A stretch of DNA of 64,000 nt from Streptomyces sp. NBC_00683 (GTDB taxonomy: Bacteria > Actinomycetota > Actinomycetes > Streptomycetales > Streptomycetaceae): assembly GCF_036226745.1 (NCBI RefSeq), contig NZ_CP109013.1, forward strand, positions 1,860,001 to 1,924,000, written 5' to 3'. Numbering within the stretch: the first letter of the stretch is position 1; every line of letters begins with the position of its first letter. Position numbers and translations under genes: made by a program. The notes under the pieces are model-generated. The model was given only the letters and a program-made list of their open reading frames with translations. It made no database searches and was not told the origin of the DNA. Shown here piece by piece: positions 1 to 8,469 of the stretch.

Positions 1-2004
1 CGGCAGTCTGGCGAGGCCCGCCATCAGTTCGGCGCTCGGCGGGGCGGAGCCGAGCACTCCGCCGCCGGGCCCGGCCCGGCCGGGTCCTGAGGTGGCCGCC
101 GCTTCGGCGAGGGCCTGGGCGGCCCGGACAGCGGTGCCTTCCTCGGTGGCGGTGTCGGCGCTCTCTGCGCGGTGCCACAGGTGCGCGGTGACCCCGTCGG
201 CCACAGGGCCCTCGGGTGCGTCGGCCGCCTGCTCCGCTGCCTGCGGACTCTCGGCGGTCGACAGCAGCGTGCGGAACAGGGCCGAACGCGAGCGGAGTTC
301 GTCCAGGGTGCCGGTGTCCGTGATCCGGCCGCCGTCCAGTACGGCGATCCGGTCGGCGAGCTCCAGGGTCGACCGGCGGTGCGCGACGATCAGGGTGGTG
401 CGGCGACGGGTGGCCTCGTGGAGGCCCGCGTGGATCTCGGCCTCGACCCGGGCGTCGATGGCCGAGGTGGCGTCGTCGAGTACGAGGACGGCGGGGTCGC
501 CGACCAGGGCGCGGGCCAGGGCGAGGCGCTGGCGCTGGCCGCCGGAGAGGGTGAGCCCCTGTTCGCCCACGACGGTGTCGTAGCCGTGGGGCAGCCGCTC
601 GATGAACTCGTCGGCGCGGGCGGTCCGGGCGGCCCGGCGGATCTGCTCGTCGGTGGCGTCCGGGACGCCGTACGCGATGTTGGCGCGCACGGTGTCCGAG
701 AGCAGCAGGCTCTCCTCGAAGACGAAGCCGATACGGGAGCGCAGTGAGGCCAGGGTCAGTTCGGTGACGTCGGTGCCGCCCACCCGTACGGATCCGGACG
801 GCACGTCGTAGAACCGGGGCAGCAGGGCGGCCGCGGTGGACTTGCCGGAGCCGGCGGAGCCGATCAGCGCGAGGGTCTCGCCCGGTTCCACGTCGAGGGT
901 GAAGCCGTCCAGCAGCGGGGCACCGTCCCCGTAGCCGAAGGTGACGTCCTGCCAGGAGAGGGCCGGTGGCCGGTCGGGGAGGTCGCGGGCGCCCGGTGCG
1001 TCGGTGATCACCGGTGCTTCGTCGACGACCTCCAGAACGCGTTCGGCGCCGGCCCGTGCCTGCTGCCAGACGGTGAGCAGCGTCGCCACCTGGCGTACGG
1101 GGGTGACGAAGGAGCCGAGATAGGTGGTGAAGGCGAGGAAGGTGCCCAGCGAGATCCGGCCGTCCAGGGCCATCCAGCCGCCGAGGGCGAGCACGGCGAC
1201 CTGGCCGAGTGCGGGCACCGCCTGGAGGGCGGGGTTGTAGCGGCTGGTGAAGCGGACGACCCGCAGGCGGGAGGCGAACAGGGTACGGGCGCGCTCCTCC
1301 AGGCCGTTGAGTTCCCGTGTCTCCTGCCCGAAGCCCTTGACCACGCGGACGCCGGTGACGGTGGCCTCCACGGAGGAGGCCACTTCGGCGGCCTCCTGCT
1401 GGGCGTGCCAGTTGGCGGGGAACAGGTCGCGGCGGCTGCGCAGGGCGATGAGGTAGAGCAGCGGTCCGACGACCAGGGCGACCACGGTCAGCAGCGGCGA
1501 GAGCACCGCCATGAAGATCACGGAGCAGAGGAACATCAGGACGTTGCCCGTGAGGTTGGGCAGGAACTGCAGGAGCGTCTGGATCAGGGTGATGTCGGAG
1601 ATGGACCGGCTGACGACCTGTCCGGTGCGCAGGTCGTCCTGCTGGGCGCCGCCGAGCCGCAGCAGTGCGGCGAAGGCGTCGTTGCGCAGGTCGTACTGGA
1701 CACCGAGGGAGAGCCGGCCCGAGCGGTAGCGGCGGGTGAAGCTCGCCGCGAAGCGGATCGCGCCGAGGCCGGCGAGCAGGAGGGTCCAGGGGAGGAGCGA
1801 TCCGGTGGTGCCCCCTGCCACCCCGTCCACGACATGGCGCAGGACGAGGGGCAGGGTGGCGGTGGCGACGGCCGCTACCAGGGCCGCTCCGAACGCGAGG
1901 AGCAGGTCGGTGCGGTGGCGCAGACAGTACCCCAGCAGCCGCCGCGCCCAGCCGGGCGGCGGCTGCGGGGACGTGCCGGTCTGCGGTGGCGGACAGTCGG
2001 TCAC
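1..2004 (-). CDS. ABC exporter, fused permease/ATPase, partial at the window edge
   Basis: Type IV-fold ABC exporter half-unit: an N-terminal six-helix membrane domain (about residues 35-310) followed by a nucleotide-binding domain. Walker A reads GSAGSGKST, the signature reads LTLSGGQRQR, and the Walker B region reads VLVLDDATSA. The base after the Walker B Asp is therefore Asp instead of the catalytic Glu, as in the degenerate site of heterodimeric exporters. Reading is open for 668 codons and runs off the left edge. After the ATPase comes an Ala/Glu-rich linker and then new hydrophilic sequence, so the full protein may be a tandem fusion carrying a second half. The GTG start overlaps the stop of the upstream monooxygenase (GTGA), implying translational coupling and membership of the sulfur operon. 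The substrate is unknown. Confidence 0.85.
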   Translation of the reverse strand, partial: MTDCPPPQTGTSPQPPPGWARRLLGYCLRHRTDLLLAFGAALVAAVATATLPLVLRHVVDGVAGGTTGSLLPWTLLLAGLGAIRFAASFTRRYRSGRLSLGVQYDLRNDAFAALLRLGGAQQDDLRTGQVVSRSISDITLIQTLLQFLPNLTGNVLMFLCSVIFMAVLSPLLTVVALVVGPLLYLIALRSRRDLFPANWHAQQEAAEVASSVEATVTGVRVVKGFGQETRELNGLEERARTLFASRLRVVRFTSRYNPALQAVPALGQVAVLALGGWMALDGRISLGTFLAFTTYLGSFVTPVRQVATLLTVWQQARAGAERVLEVVDEAPVITDAPGARDLPDRPPALSWQDVTFGYGDGAPLLDGFTLDVEPGETLALIGSAGSGKSTAAALLPRFYDVPSGSVRVGGTDVTELTLASLRSRIGFVFEESLLLSDTVRANIAYGVPDATDEQIRRAARTARADEFIERLPHGYDTVVGEQGLTLSGGQRQRLALARALVGDPAVLVLDDATSAIDARVEAEIHAGLHEATRRRTTLIVAHRRSTLELADRIAVLDGGRITDTGTLDELRSRSALFRTLLSTAESPQAAEQAADAPEGPVADGVTAHLWHRAESADTATEEGTAVRAAQALAEAAATSGPGRAGPGGGVLGSAPPSAELMAGLARLP

Positions 2005-3377
2005 CGGGCCGCCGCCGCGAGGCCGATGCCGGTGTGGCCCTCGGAGGTGTCGACGGTGTCGAACAGCCGGTTGGCGGGGCGCGGCAGACCGTAGTGCTCG
2101 CGCAGGGTGGCGCCGGTGTACTCGGTGCGGAACAGGCCCCGCTCCTGGAGGATGGGGACGACCCGGTCCACGAAGACCTCCAGACCGGAGGGGAGCACGG
2201 CGGGCATGATGTTGAATCCGTCGGCCGCCCCGCTGTCGTACCAGTGCTCGATGGTGTCCGCGACCTGCTCGGCCGTTCCGGCGAAGGTGCGGTGGCCGCG
2301 CCCGCCGCCGAGCCGGCCGATGAGCTGGCGCACGGTCAGCTTCTCGCGTCTGGCGAGCTCCACGATGAGGGTGTAGCGGCTCTTGGCGCCCTCGATCTCG
2401 TCCTCGGTGGGGATGGACTCGGGGAGTTCCCTGTCGAGGTGGAGCTCGGAGGGGTCGAGCTTCAGCTTCTGCGCCAGCTGGCGCTTGGCGTACTCGGGGA
2501 CGATGAGCCGGTCGAGCTCGGCGTCCAGCTCCAGGGCCTCGGCCTCGGTGTCCCCGATGACGGGGACGATGCCGGGCAGGATCTTGATGCCGTCCGGGTT
2601 GCGGCCGAGGGCTTCGGCGCGCTGCTTGACGTCCTTGTAGAAGGCGATGCCCTCCTCGAGCGTCTGCTGTGCGGTGAACACCGCCTCCGCGTAGCGGGCC
2701 GCGAAGTCCTTGCCGTCCTCACTGGATCCGGCCTGGACGAGCAACGGGTAGCCCTGCGGGGGGCGCTGGACGTTGAGCGGACCGTCGACCCGGAAGAACT
2801 CGCCGGTGTGGCCGATGGCGCGGACCCGCTCGGCCAGTGCGTGGACGCCGCTCTCCTTGTCGGCGACGACGGCGTCGTCCGCCCAGCTGTCCCAGAGCTT
2901 GGTCGACACCTCGACGAACTCACCCGCGCGCCGGTAGCGGTCGCGGTGCAGCGGGGTGTCGTCCAGACCGAAGTTGCGGGCCGCGTCGGCCCCGGCGGTG
3001 GTGACGATGTTCCAGCCGGCCCGGCCGCCGGAGACGTGGTCGAGCGAGGCGAACCTGCGGGCCAGGTTGTACGGCTCGTTGTAGCTGGTGGAGGCGGTGG
3101 CGATGAGCCCGATGTGCTCGGTCGCCCCGGCGAGTGCGGTGAGCAGGACGGTGGGTTCCAGCTTGGCGGCGGGGCGGCGGCCGGGGTCGCCCATCAGGAC
3201 GGGGCTGTCGGCGAGGAACAGGGAGTCCAGACGGCCGCGTTCGGCGATGCGGGCCAGGTTCTTGTAGTGCTCGAGGTCGGAGTTGGCCTCGGCGGCGCTC
3301 TCGGGGAGCCGCCAGGACGCCTCGTGGTGGCCGGTGGACATCAGGAAGGCGTTCAGATGGAGCTGCTTGCGCGGCAT
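2001..3377 (-). CDS. LLM-class flavin-dependent monooxygenase (NtaA/SnaA/DszA type)
   Basis: This 458-residue protein begins MPRKQLHLNAFLMSTGHHEASWR, the N-terminus typical of the NtaA/SnaA/DszA/DmoA branch of the luciferase-like family. Length is normal for the branch, and FGLDDTPLHRDRYRRAGEFV in the middle is also typical. These enzymes use reduced FMN supplied by a separate reductase to oxidise sulfur- or nitrogen-containing organics, often breaking C-S bonds. Here the reductase is encoded upstream in the same operon, and the intervening genes encode a sulfonate-type importer. That suggests desulfurisation of an organosulfur compound; the actual substrate cannot be read from the sequence. 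The start is 19 bp after the importer ATPase stop. Confidence 0.9.
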   Translation of the reverse strand: MPRKQLHLNAFLMSTGHHEASWRLPESAAEANSDLEHYKNLARIAERGRLDSLFLADSPVLMGDPGRRPAAKLEPTVLLTALAGATEHIGLIATASTSYNEPYNLARRFASLDHVSGGRAGWNIVTTAGADAARNFGLDDTPLHRDRYRRAGEFVEVSTKLWDSWADDAVVADKESGVHALAERVRAIGHTGEFFRVDGPLNVQRPPQGYPLLVQAGSSEDGKDFAARYAEAVFTAQQTLEEGIAFYKDVKQRAEALGRNPDGIKILPGIVPVIGDTEAEALELDAELDRLIVPEYAKRQLAQKLKLDPSELHLDRELPESIPTEDEIEGAKSRYTLIVELARREKLTVRQLIGRLGGGRGHRTFAGTAEQVADTIEHWYDSGAADGFNIMPAVLPSGLEVFVDRVVPILQERGLFRTEYTGATLREHYGLPRPANRLFDTVDTSEGHTGIGLAAAAR

Positions 3378-3396
3378 GGTGTCTTCTCCTCGGGAA

Positions 3397-4164
3397 TCAG
3401 TTCGTGAGCTGGGGCTGCGCCACGCCGAGGGCGCCGAGCAGCGTGTCGCGGTACTCCTGGAAGCGCGGGTCGCGACGGGAGCGCGGGGACGGCAGGTCGA
3501 TCCTGAGGTCCACCGAGATCCGGCCGTCCTCGAGCACCAGCACGCGCTCGGCCAGTTCGACGGCCTCGTCGACGTCGTGGGTCACCAGGAGGACGGCGGG
3601 GCGGTGGCGTTCGTACAGTTCGCGCAGCAGGCCGTGCATCTTGATCCGTGTCAGCGCGTCCAGTGCTCCGAACGGCTCGTCGGCCAGGAGGAGTTCGGGG
3701 TCGCGGACCAGGGCCCGGGCCAGGGCCGCGCGCTGCTGTTCGCCGCCGGACAGCTCGTGGGGCCAGGAGCGGTCGCGGCCTTCGAGGCCGACCTCGGCCA
3801 GCGCGGTCAGGCCCCGCTCACGGGCCTTCGGGCCGCGCAGACCGAGGATGACGTTGTCGAGCACGCGCAGCCAGGGCAGCAGGCGGGAGTCCTGGAAGGA
3901 GAGGGACACCCGCTCGGGTACGAGGAGCTCACCGGATCCCTCGACCGTGTGGTCGAGGCGGGCCACGGCCCGGAGCAGAGTGGACTTGCCGGAGCCGCTG
4001 CGGCCGAGGAGCGCGGTGAACTCCCCCGGCGCCACGGTCAGATCGAGGTCCTTCAGGACGACCCGGTCGCCGAACCTGCGTACCAGCCCGGTCGTGCGTA
4101 CCGCGGGCCGCTCGCCCTCGGTGCCGGGCAGGACCTCCGTCAGCCCGCCAGTGTGCGTCGCCAT
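3397..4164 (-). CDS. ssuB: Ssu-type ABC importer, ATP-binding protein
   Basis: The 255-residue ATPase of a nitrate/sulfonate/taurine-type importer. Walker A is GRSGSGKST (about residues 54-62), the signature is LSGGEQQR (138-145), Walker B is LLLADEP (158-164) and the H-loop is VTHD (His196). The family hallmark DEPFGALDALTR is present. The ATG at 4164 lies inside the end of the permease gene (25 bp overlap), consistent with coupled translation of a permease-ATPase pair. A longer open frame extends upstream but only repeats permease DNA in another frame. The name ssuB is by family and context; nitrate or taurine relatives cannot be excluded from the ATPase alone. Confidence 0.88.
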   Translation of the reverse strand: MATHTGGLTEVLPGTEGERPAVRTTGLVRRFGDRVVLKDLDLTVAPGEFTALLGRSGSGKSTLLRAVARLDHTVEGSGELLVPERVSLSFQDSRLLPWLRVLDNVILGLRGPKARERGLTALAEVGLEGRDRSWPHELSGGEQQRAALARALVRDPELLLADEPFGALDALTRIKMHGLLRELYERHRPAVLLVTHDVDEAVELAERVLVLEDGRISVDLRIDLPSPRSRRDPRFQEYRDTLLGALGVAQPQLTN

Positions 4165-5012
4165 GACAGGACCCTCCTTTCGACTGCGCGTACCGCCGCG
4201 TCGGAGGCGAAGCCGAAGATCCCGTAGGCCACCAGCCCCACGATGATCACGTCGGACTGGGCGTACTGCTGGGCCTGGAACATCATGTAGCCGATACCGC
4301 TGGTGGCGTTGATCTGCTCGACCACGATGAGGCCGAGCCAGGACGAGGTGACTCCGAGGCGCAGGCCGACGAAGAAGCCGGGGAGCGAGCCGGGGGCGAC
4401 GACCTTGCGGATGAACTGCCAGCGGCCCAGGTCGAGTCCCTCGGCGAGTTCCACGTACTTGCTGTCGATGCCGGTCAGCGAGGCGTACGTGTTGATGTAC
4501 ATGTTCACCGCGACGCCGAGCGCGATCACGGTGACCTTCATCTGCTCGCCGATGCCGAGCCAGAGGATCAGCAGCGGGAGCATGGCCAGGGACGGGATCG
4601 CCCGCTTGATCTGGAGCGGGCCGTCCAGCAGGTACTCTCCGCTGCGGCTCAGTCCGGCCGCCACGGCCAGGATCACCCCGGCCGACACCCCGAAGAACAG
4701 TCCGAGTCCGGCGCGCTGGAGGGAGATCAGGACGTTGTCCTGGAGCCGGCCGGTGGAGACCAGGTCGCCCGCGGTGGCGAGCACGGTGCCGGGCGAGGAC
4801 AGGATGCGGGGGTCGAGATAGCCGGATGCGGACGCCGCCCACCATGCGGCGACGAGCAGCACGGGCCCGATCAGCCGCCCGAAGGGCAGGGACCGGCCGG
4901 GGCCGAGCCGCCGCCGGGTGCCGCGGGATGCGGGGGCGGCCTCCGCGGCTGCCCGCGGAGCCTCCACGGCCTCCGGCCGGGCCTCGCGTGCCTTGGACAG
5001 CAGATCCGTCAT
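4140..5012 (-). CDS. ssuC: Ssu-type ABC importer, permease
   Basis: A 290-residue inner-membrane permease. A charged Ala-rich tail of about 50 residues comes first, then a first helix (LIGPVLLVAAWWAASASGYL) and a BPD_transp_1 domain. The coupling region around EGLDLGRWQFIRKVVAPGS carries the usual EAA-loop spacing and contacts the ATPase. The start ATG overlaps the stop of the binding-protein gene (ATGA), and the 3' end overlaps the ATPase gene. The three importer genes are thus tightly coupled. Confidence 0.88.
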   Translation of the reverse strand: MTDLLSKAREARPEAVEAPRAAAEAAPASRGTRRRLGPGRSLPFGRLIGPVLLVAAWWAASASGYLDPRILSSPGTVLATAGDLVSTGRLQDNVLISLQRAGLGLFFGVSAGVILAVAAGLSRSGEYLLDGPLQIKRAIPSLAMLPLLILWLGIGEQMKVTVIALGVAVNMYINTYASLTGIDSKYVELAEGLDLGRWQFIRKVVAPGSLPGFFVGLRLGVTSSWLGLIVVEQINATSGIGYMMFQAQQYAQSDVIIVGLVAYGIFGFASDAAVRAVERRVLSWRRTLAG

Positions 5013-6073
5013 GACCCCTCCCGGTACTCGGCGGCCACGGCCGCGGCCGCCAGCCCTTCGAAGCGGCGGTCGAACAGCTCGGACGCCTTCTGTTCGGGTA
5101 CGAATCCGCCCTCGGCGAGCAGGTCGGCGGTCTCCTGCTCCCAGGCGATGGCCTCGTCCCAGTTCGCGGGGAAGTGAGGCTTGTTGAGGGCGGCGACGAT
5201 GCGCTTGCCGTCCTCCTTGGTGACGCCCTGGTCCTTCACGTAGTACGTGTCGATCCACTCGTCGCTGTTCTCCCACGCCCATACCTGGCCCCGCGCCCAC
5301 AGCGGTATGAAGCTGCGCACCGCCGCCGCCTTCGCCGGGTCGTTGAGGACCTCGTTCGGCGCCCAGAGCACGGTCAGCAGGTCCACCACCTCTGTCTTCA
5401 CCCCGCGGGCGCCGTCCTTGGCGTACTGGCTGAGGTACTTGGTGATGGTCGGCTCGCCCAGCGGGGCCACGTCCACCTGCTTGGACTGCAGGGCGGTCAG
5501 GAACTGGGTGCTGGGCAGGGCGACGAGCTCGACGTCGCTGTTGCTCAGACCCGCCGCCTTCAGTGCGCGCAGGACCACTACGCCCTGGGCCTGTCCCTGG
5601 GAGAACCCGATCTTCTTGCCCCGGAAGTCATCCACATTCCTGATGGACGATCCGGGTGCCGTGGCGAAGACGTACGTCGGCTTCTTGCGGACCTGCACTC
5701 CGACAATTTTCGCTCCGACACCGATGGCGTGCGCCTGGATCGGCGGAATTCCCGCATTGGTGGCCAGGTCGATCGATTTCGCACGGAATCCCTGGATGAT
5801 GTCGGGGCCCGCAGAGAGGTTCGGCCATTCCGTAACGGTGAATTTCAGTTCTTCGGCGAGCCCGGCCGGCTCCAGTTGGAGTCGGGCCGTACGGACTGCG
5901 ATGGTCAGTTTCGTGCCTGCCGGCGGATTTCCCGTGGGCAGGGCGCCGGCCGGTTCCGCGCCGGCCACGGCCTTGGTCTGCGGGGAGCAGGCAGCGAGGC
6001 TCAGGACGGTTCCGCCCGCCAGTGCGAGGAACGACCGTCGGGCAAGGGTCCGCTGGGTGTCTTTGCGTGTCAT
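5009..6073 (-). CDS. ssuA: Ssu-type substrate-binding lipoprotein
   Basis: A 354-residue periplasmic-type binding protein of the SsuA/THI5/NMT1 class. The N-terminus has paired arginines in ARRSFLALAGG followed by lipobox LAAC (Cys29), so it looks like a Tat-exported lipoprotein. The body contains PDIIQGFRAKSIDLATNAGI and DFRGKKIGFSQGQAQGVVV, typical of aliphatic sulfonate binders. The ATG at 6073 is chosen because the signal peptide starts there; open frame further upstream overlaps the flavin reductase gene. It is placed between the reductase (14 bp gap) and the permease. Confidence 0.88.
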   Translation of the reverse strand: MTRKDTQRTLARRSFLALAGGTVLSLAACSPQTKAVAGAEPAGALPTGNPPAGTKLTIAVRTARLQLEPAGLAEELKFTVTEWPNLSAGPDIIQGFRAKSIDLATNAGIPPIQAHAIGVGAKIVGVQVRKKPTYVFATAPGSSIRNVDDFRGKKIGFSQGQAQGVVVLRALKAAGLSNSDVELVALPSTQFLTALQSKQVDVAPLGEPTITKYLSQYAKDGARGVKTEVVDLLTVLWAPNEVLNDPAKAAAVRSFIPLWARGQVWAWENSDEWIDTYYVKDQGVTKEDGKRIVAALNKPHFPANWDEAIAWEQETADLLAEGGFVPEQKASELFDRRFEGLAAAAVAAEYREGS

Positions 6074-6086
6074 GGTGAATTCCTGA

Positions 6087-6632
6087 TCACTGGTCGTGCG
6101 TGGGGCGGATGGAGTGGTAGGAGCCGTCGTGGAACAGCAGCGGGCTGCGCCCCTCGTCGAGCCAGGACTCCTCGACCCGGGCGACGACGATGCGGTGGTC
6201 ACCGGCCGGGATGATGTGCTGGACGGTGAGCCGCAGCCAGCCGGTCACCCCGTCGAGCACGGGCTCACCGCCCGCCAGCCGGCTCCACCGGGTCGGCGCG
6301 GCGAAGCGGTCGATGCCACTGGTCGCGAACGTGGTGGCCAGCGCCTCCTGTTCGACGCCGAGGAAGTTCACCACCGCGGTGGCGGCCCGCTCGATGTGCG
6401 GCCAGGACGAGGCCGATGTCCCGATGCCGAAGGAGACCAGCGGCGGGGCGAGCGACAGCGAGGTGAGCGAGGTGGCGGTGAAGCCGACCGGCCCGTGGCC
6501 GGCGTCGGCGGTGACGACGACCACGCCTGCGGGGTACCTGCGGAATGCCTGCTTGAAACGTTCCGGGGCAATGCCGGGCGCGGCGGGTTCGGTTGATTGG
6601 ACAGCGGCATACGAAGACACAGTGACGGTCAA
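6087..6632 (-). CDS. Flavin reductase-like protein (FMN reductase partner)
   Basis: About 181 residues of the flavin_Reduct/HpaC family. RRYPAGVVVVTAD, PVGFTATSLTSLSLAPPLVSF and the closing GDHRIVVARVE region are the family's FMN- and NADH-binding landmarks. It most likely supplies reduced flavin to the LLM monooxygenase at the end of the operon. The start is uncertain. The frame is open to 6695, but a GGGGAGAG Shine-Dalgarno sits just before a TTG at 6632, and a GTG at 6620 is also possible. It is the first enzyme gene after the Cys-rich leader peptide, about 100 nt downstream of that peptide's stop. Confidence 0.85.
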   Translation of the reverse strand: MTVTVSSYAAVQSTEPAAPGIAPERFKQAFRRYPAGVVVVTADAGHGPVGFTATSLTSLSLAPPLVSFGIGTSASSWPHIERAATAVVNFLGVEQEALATTFATSGIDRFAAPTRWSRLAGGEPVLDGVTGWLRLTVQHIIPAGDHRIVVARVEESWLDEGRSPLLFHDGSYHSIRPTHDQ

Positions 6633-6732
6633 CGTCTCTCCCCGGTCGGAAAGGCGGAAAATGGGTGCGCGGACAGACGGGCGGAGAGAAAACACGCACA
6701 GGGTGCGGACCGCCCGGAAATTCTGCTGAGGG

Positions 6733-6855
6733 TTATCGGTTACCCGGACAGGGGCGACAACAGGAACGCCGGGCGATATCGCTCACCGGCGCAGCCGCGC
6801 GGCAGGAACGTGCCGCCTGGGGCACATTCCTCGAATTCCGCTGTCGGCTGGTCAT
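6733..6855 (-). CDS. Cys-rich 40-codon leader peptide (uORF) of the sulfur operon
   Basis: A 40-residue ORF with four Cys, three of them near its end (SCCRPCPGNR, then stop). A promoter TTGACC-N18-GAAGAT ends 6 nt before its ATG, so the transcript should begin at or within a base or two of the start codon, giving leaderless translation. It lies between the ROK gene and the flavin reductase. The arrangement matches cysteine-responsive attenuation uORFs described in actinobacteria, where ribosome stalling at Cys codons controls downstream sulfur genes. That function here is inference. I have not shown that it is expressed, and GC-rich DNA produces open frames by chance. Confidence 0.5.
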   Translation of the reverse strand: MTSRQRNSRNVPQAARSCRAAAPVSDIARRSCCRPCPGNR

Positions 6856-6861
6856 GAATCC

Positions 6862-6891
6862 ATCTTCCCGTTCGGGGCGAGGGCGGGTCAA
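6862..6891 (-). promoter_or_regulatory. Promoter of the flavin reductase-ssu operon
   Basis: On the minus strand TTGACC (6891-6886), an 18-nt spacer and GAAGAT (6867-6862) resemble a housekeeping sigma promoter. The predicted start of transcription, 6-7 nt on, coincides with the ATG of the Cys-rich uORF. Confidence 0.5.
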
Positions 6892-6932
6892 CAATGCAAC
6901 GATCTGAATTAAGTCGGTATTCGCCGGGGCGG

Positions 6933-8186
6933 TCAGGACACCGCGGGCAGTGCGGGCCACGGCCCGAGCGGGTCGGTGTACAGCGCGCCGAGCGCGACCG
7001 CGCCACCCGCGGTGGCCAGCACCGATCCGGTGAAGCTGCTCGGCACCACCGCGCTTTCGGGGTCGTCGCACACACCGGAGCGTTCGGCCACCTCCGCCCG
7101 CAGATCGGCGAGACACTGCGGCAGCCGGCCCGCTCCGGGCTCGACCACCACCAGGCACTCCGGGTCGAACATGTCCAGCAGCAGTGCCGCGGCCCGGCCC
7201 ACCAGCCGGGCGCGGCGGCGGAACAGCGCCACGGCGCGCGGCTCGTCCGCCATCGCGTGGTCCAGCAGTTCACCGAACGAGGCGACGTGCAGGCCCTGTT
7301 CGGCGGCCCGGCGGATCATCGCGCGCTCGGAGACCTCGGACTGGAGGCATCCGGTACGGCCACAGCTACAGGGCTCCGCGTCACCCGATCCGCCCGGCCC
7401 CAGCGGCAGATGGGCCACGCTGCCCGCTCCGGAGCGCGGGCCCCGGTGCAGCTCGCCCGCGGTGGCGAAGGCGGCGTCGACGACCGCGCCGATGAACAGC
7501 AGCACCGTGCTGGCCCGCGTCGACACCTCACCGAACATCTGCTCGGCCCGCGCCAACGCTCTTGAGTGGCTGTCCACATGGACGGGCAGCCCGGTGGCGG
7601 CGGTCAGGATCTCCCGTACGGGCACGGAGCGCCAGCCGAGATGAGGATGTTCCACGACCACTCCGGCGGCGGAGTCCACCCGGTGGCCGGTGGCCACACC
7701 CAGGGCCAGCACGGTCCGGCCGGCCGCGTGAGCGGCCGTCAGCCGGGGCAGCCGGGCGGCCAGGTCGGCCAGGATGCCGCGGGGTTCGGTGCTGCGGTGC
7801 GGCCGACGGTCCTCGGCCACCACCCGGCCGCGCAGATCCATCAGGGCGACCGTCGAGTGCGCGACGGCGATGTGGGCCCCCGCCACCAGGAACCGGCCGG
7901 TGTCGATCTCTACCGGTATGTGGGGGCGTCCGAGGCCTCGCGGTCCGGTGGTCTCCTGGCTCTCACGGACCAGTCCGCGGGACAGGAGGTGTCCCACGTG
8001 TCCGGTCACCGAGGCGGGCGACAGGCCGGTGACGCGGGCGACGGTGGAGCGGGCCACCGGGCCGTGGTCGAGGATCGCGCTCAGCACGGCTCCCGTGCCG
8101 GAGACACGGCGGGCGGCTGCGGCCGCGGGGATGTCCGAGCGGCGCAGCGGACCGGTGCGGCGGGCGGGCGCAGGCAGACTCTTCAC
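6933..8186 (-). CDS. ROK-family transcriptional regulator
   Basis: 417 residues. A winged helix-turn-helix (about 30-78, VARSTVARVTGLSPASVTGHV) precedes a ROK domain. The zinc site is kept as His259 plus CSCGRTGC (273-280). The phosphate-transfer region is altered: where sugar kinases carry an NDAN motif this protein reads DSHS (205-208), and the Gly-Glu-x-Gly-His motif is degenerate, so kinase activity is unlikely and it is probably a ligand-sensing repressor. GTG at 8186 follows GGAAG by 6 nt. The gene ends 78 bp before the promoter of the ssu operon and lies downstream of a sulfur-type leader peptide, so it may regulate sulfur uptake; its ligand is unknown. Confidence 0.85.
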   Translation of the reverse strand: MKSLPAPARRTGPLRRSDIPAAAAARRVSGTGAVLSAILDHGPVARSTVARVTGLSPASVTGHVGHLLSRGLVRESQETTGPRGLGRPHIPVEIDTGRFLVAGAHIAVAHSTVALMDLRGRVVAEDRRPHRSTEPRGILADLAARLPRLTAAHAAGRTVLALGVATGHRVDSAAGVVVEHPHLGWRSVPVREILTAATGLPVHVDSHSRALARAEQMFGEVSTRASTVLLFIGAVVDAAFATAGELHRGPRSGAGSVAHLPLGPGGSGDAEPCSCGRTGCLQSEVSERAMIRRAAEQGLHVASFGELLDHAMADEPRAVALFRRRARLVGRAAALLLDMFDPECLVVVEPGAGRLPQCLADLRAEVAERSGVCDDPESAVVPSSFTGSVLATAGGAVALGALYTDPLGPWPALPAVS

Positions 8187-8381
8187 AGGTGTCTTCCAGG
8201 TCCTCGGTGGCAGCGGGCGGTACGGGTGCGGTCCCGCCCCGGCGATGGTGCGGGGCGGTTCCTGGTGGCGGATGCGGCCGGTATCGGTCCGGTCCGGATT
8301 CCGCTTGTCCCGTGCGGCGGGGCGCCCGCGGCGCGCAGGGGGAGCGTGTCCCCGTGGGCGGTTCGCGCGGGCTCCGTGTGT

Positions 8382-8462
8382 TCAGGCCCGGTGACACGCC
8401 GCGGAGCACACGCGCTTCAGGTCGACATGACCTCGCGTCGTCAGGTGTGCGGATCGCTGCAT
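8382..8462 (-). CDS. Sulfur-type leader peptide (uORF), HVDLKRV motif
   Basis: A 26-residue ORF ending HVDLKRVCSAACHRA. The core HVDLxRVxSAxC is the signature of the small actinobacterial peptides that annotation pipelines call 'putative leader peptide' and that sit upstream of cysteine, sulfate and sulfonate genes. Two Cys codons lie close to the stop. The promoter places the transcription start at the ATG, so translation is leaderless. The next gene, the ROK regulator, begins 196 nt beyond the stop. Likely role: cysteine-dependent attenuation of the downstream transcript. The family match is from memory; promoter, motif and location agree. Confidence 0.75.
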   Translation of the reverse strand: MQRSAHLTTRGHVDLKRVCSAACHRA

Positions 8463-8469
8463 GCCGCGC

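Noticed and set aside
6868..6885. A 3-codon ORF (ATG GAT TCA TGA) just ahead of the Cys-rich uORF
   Set aside because: It overlaps the predicted -10 box and would precede the transcription start.
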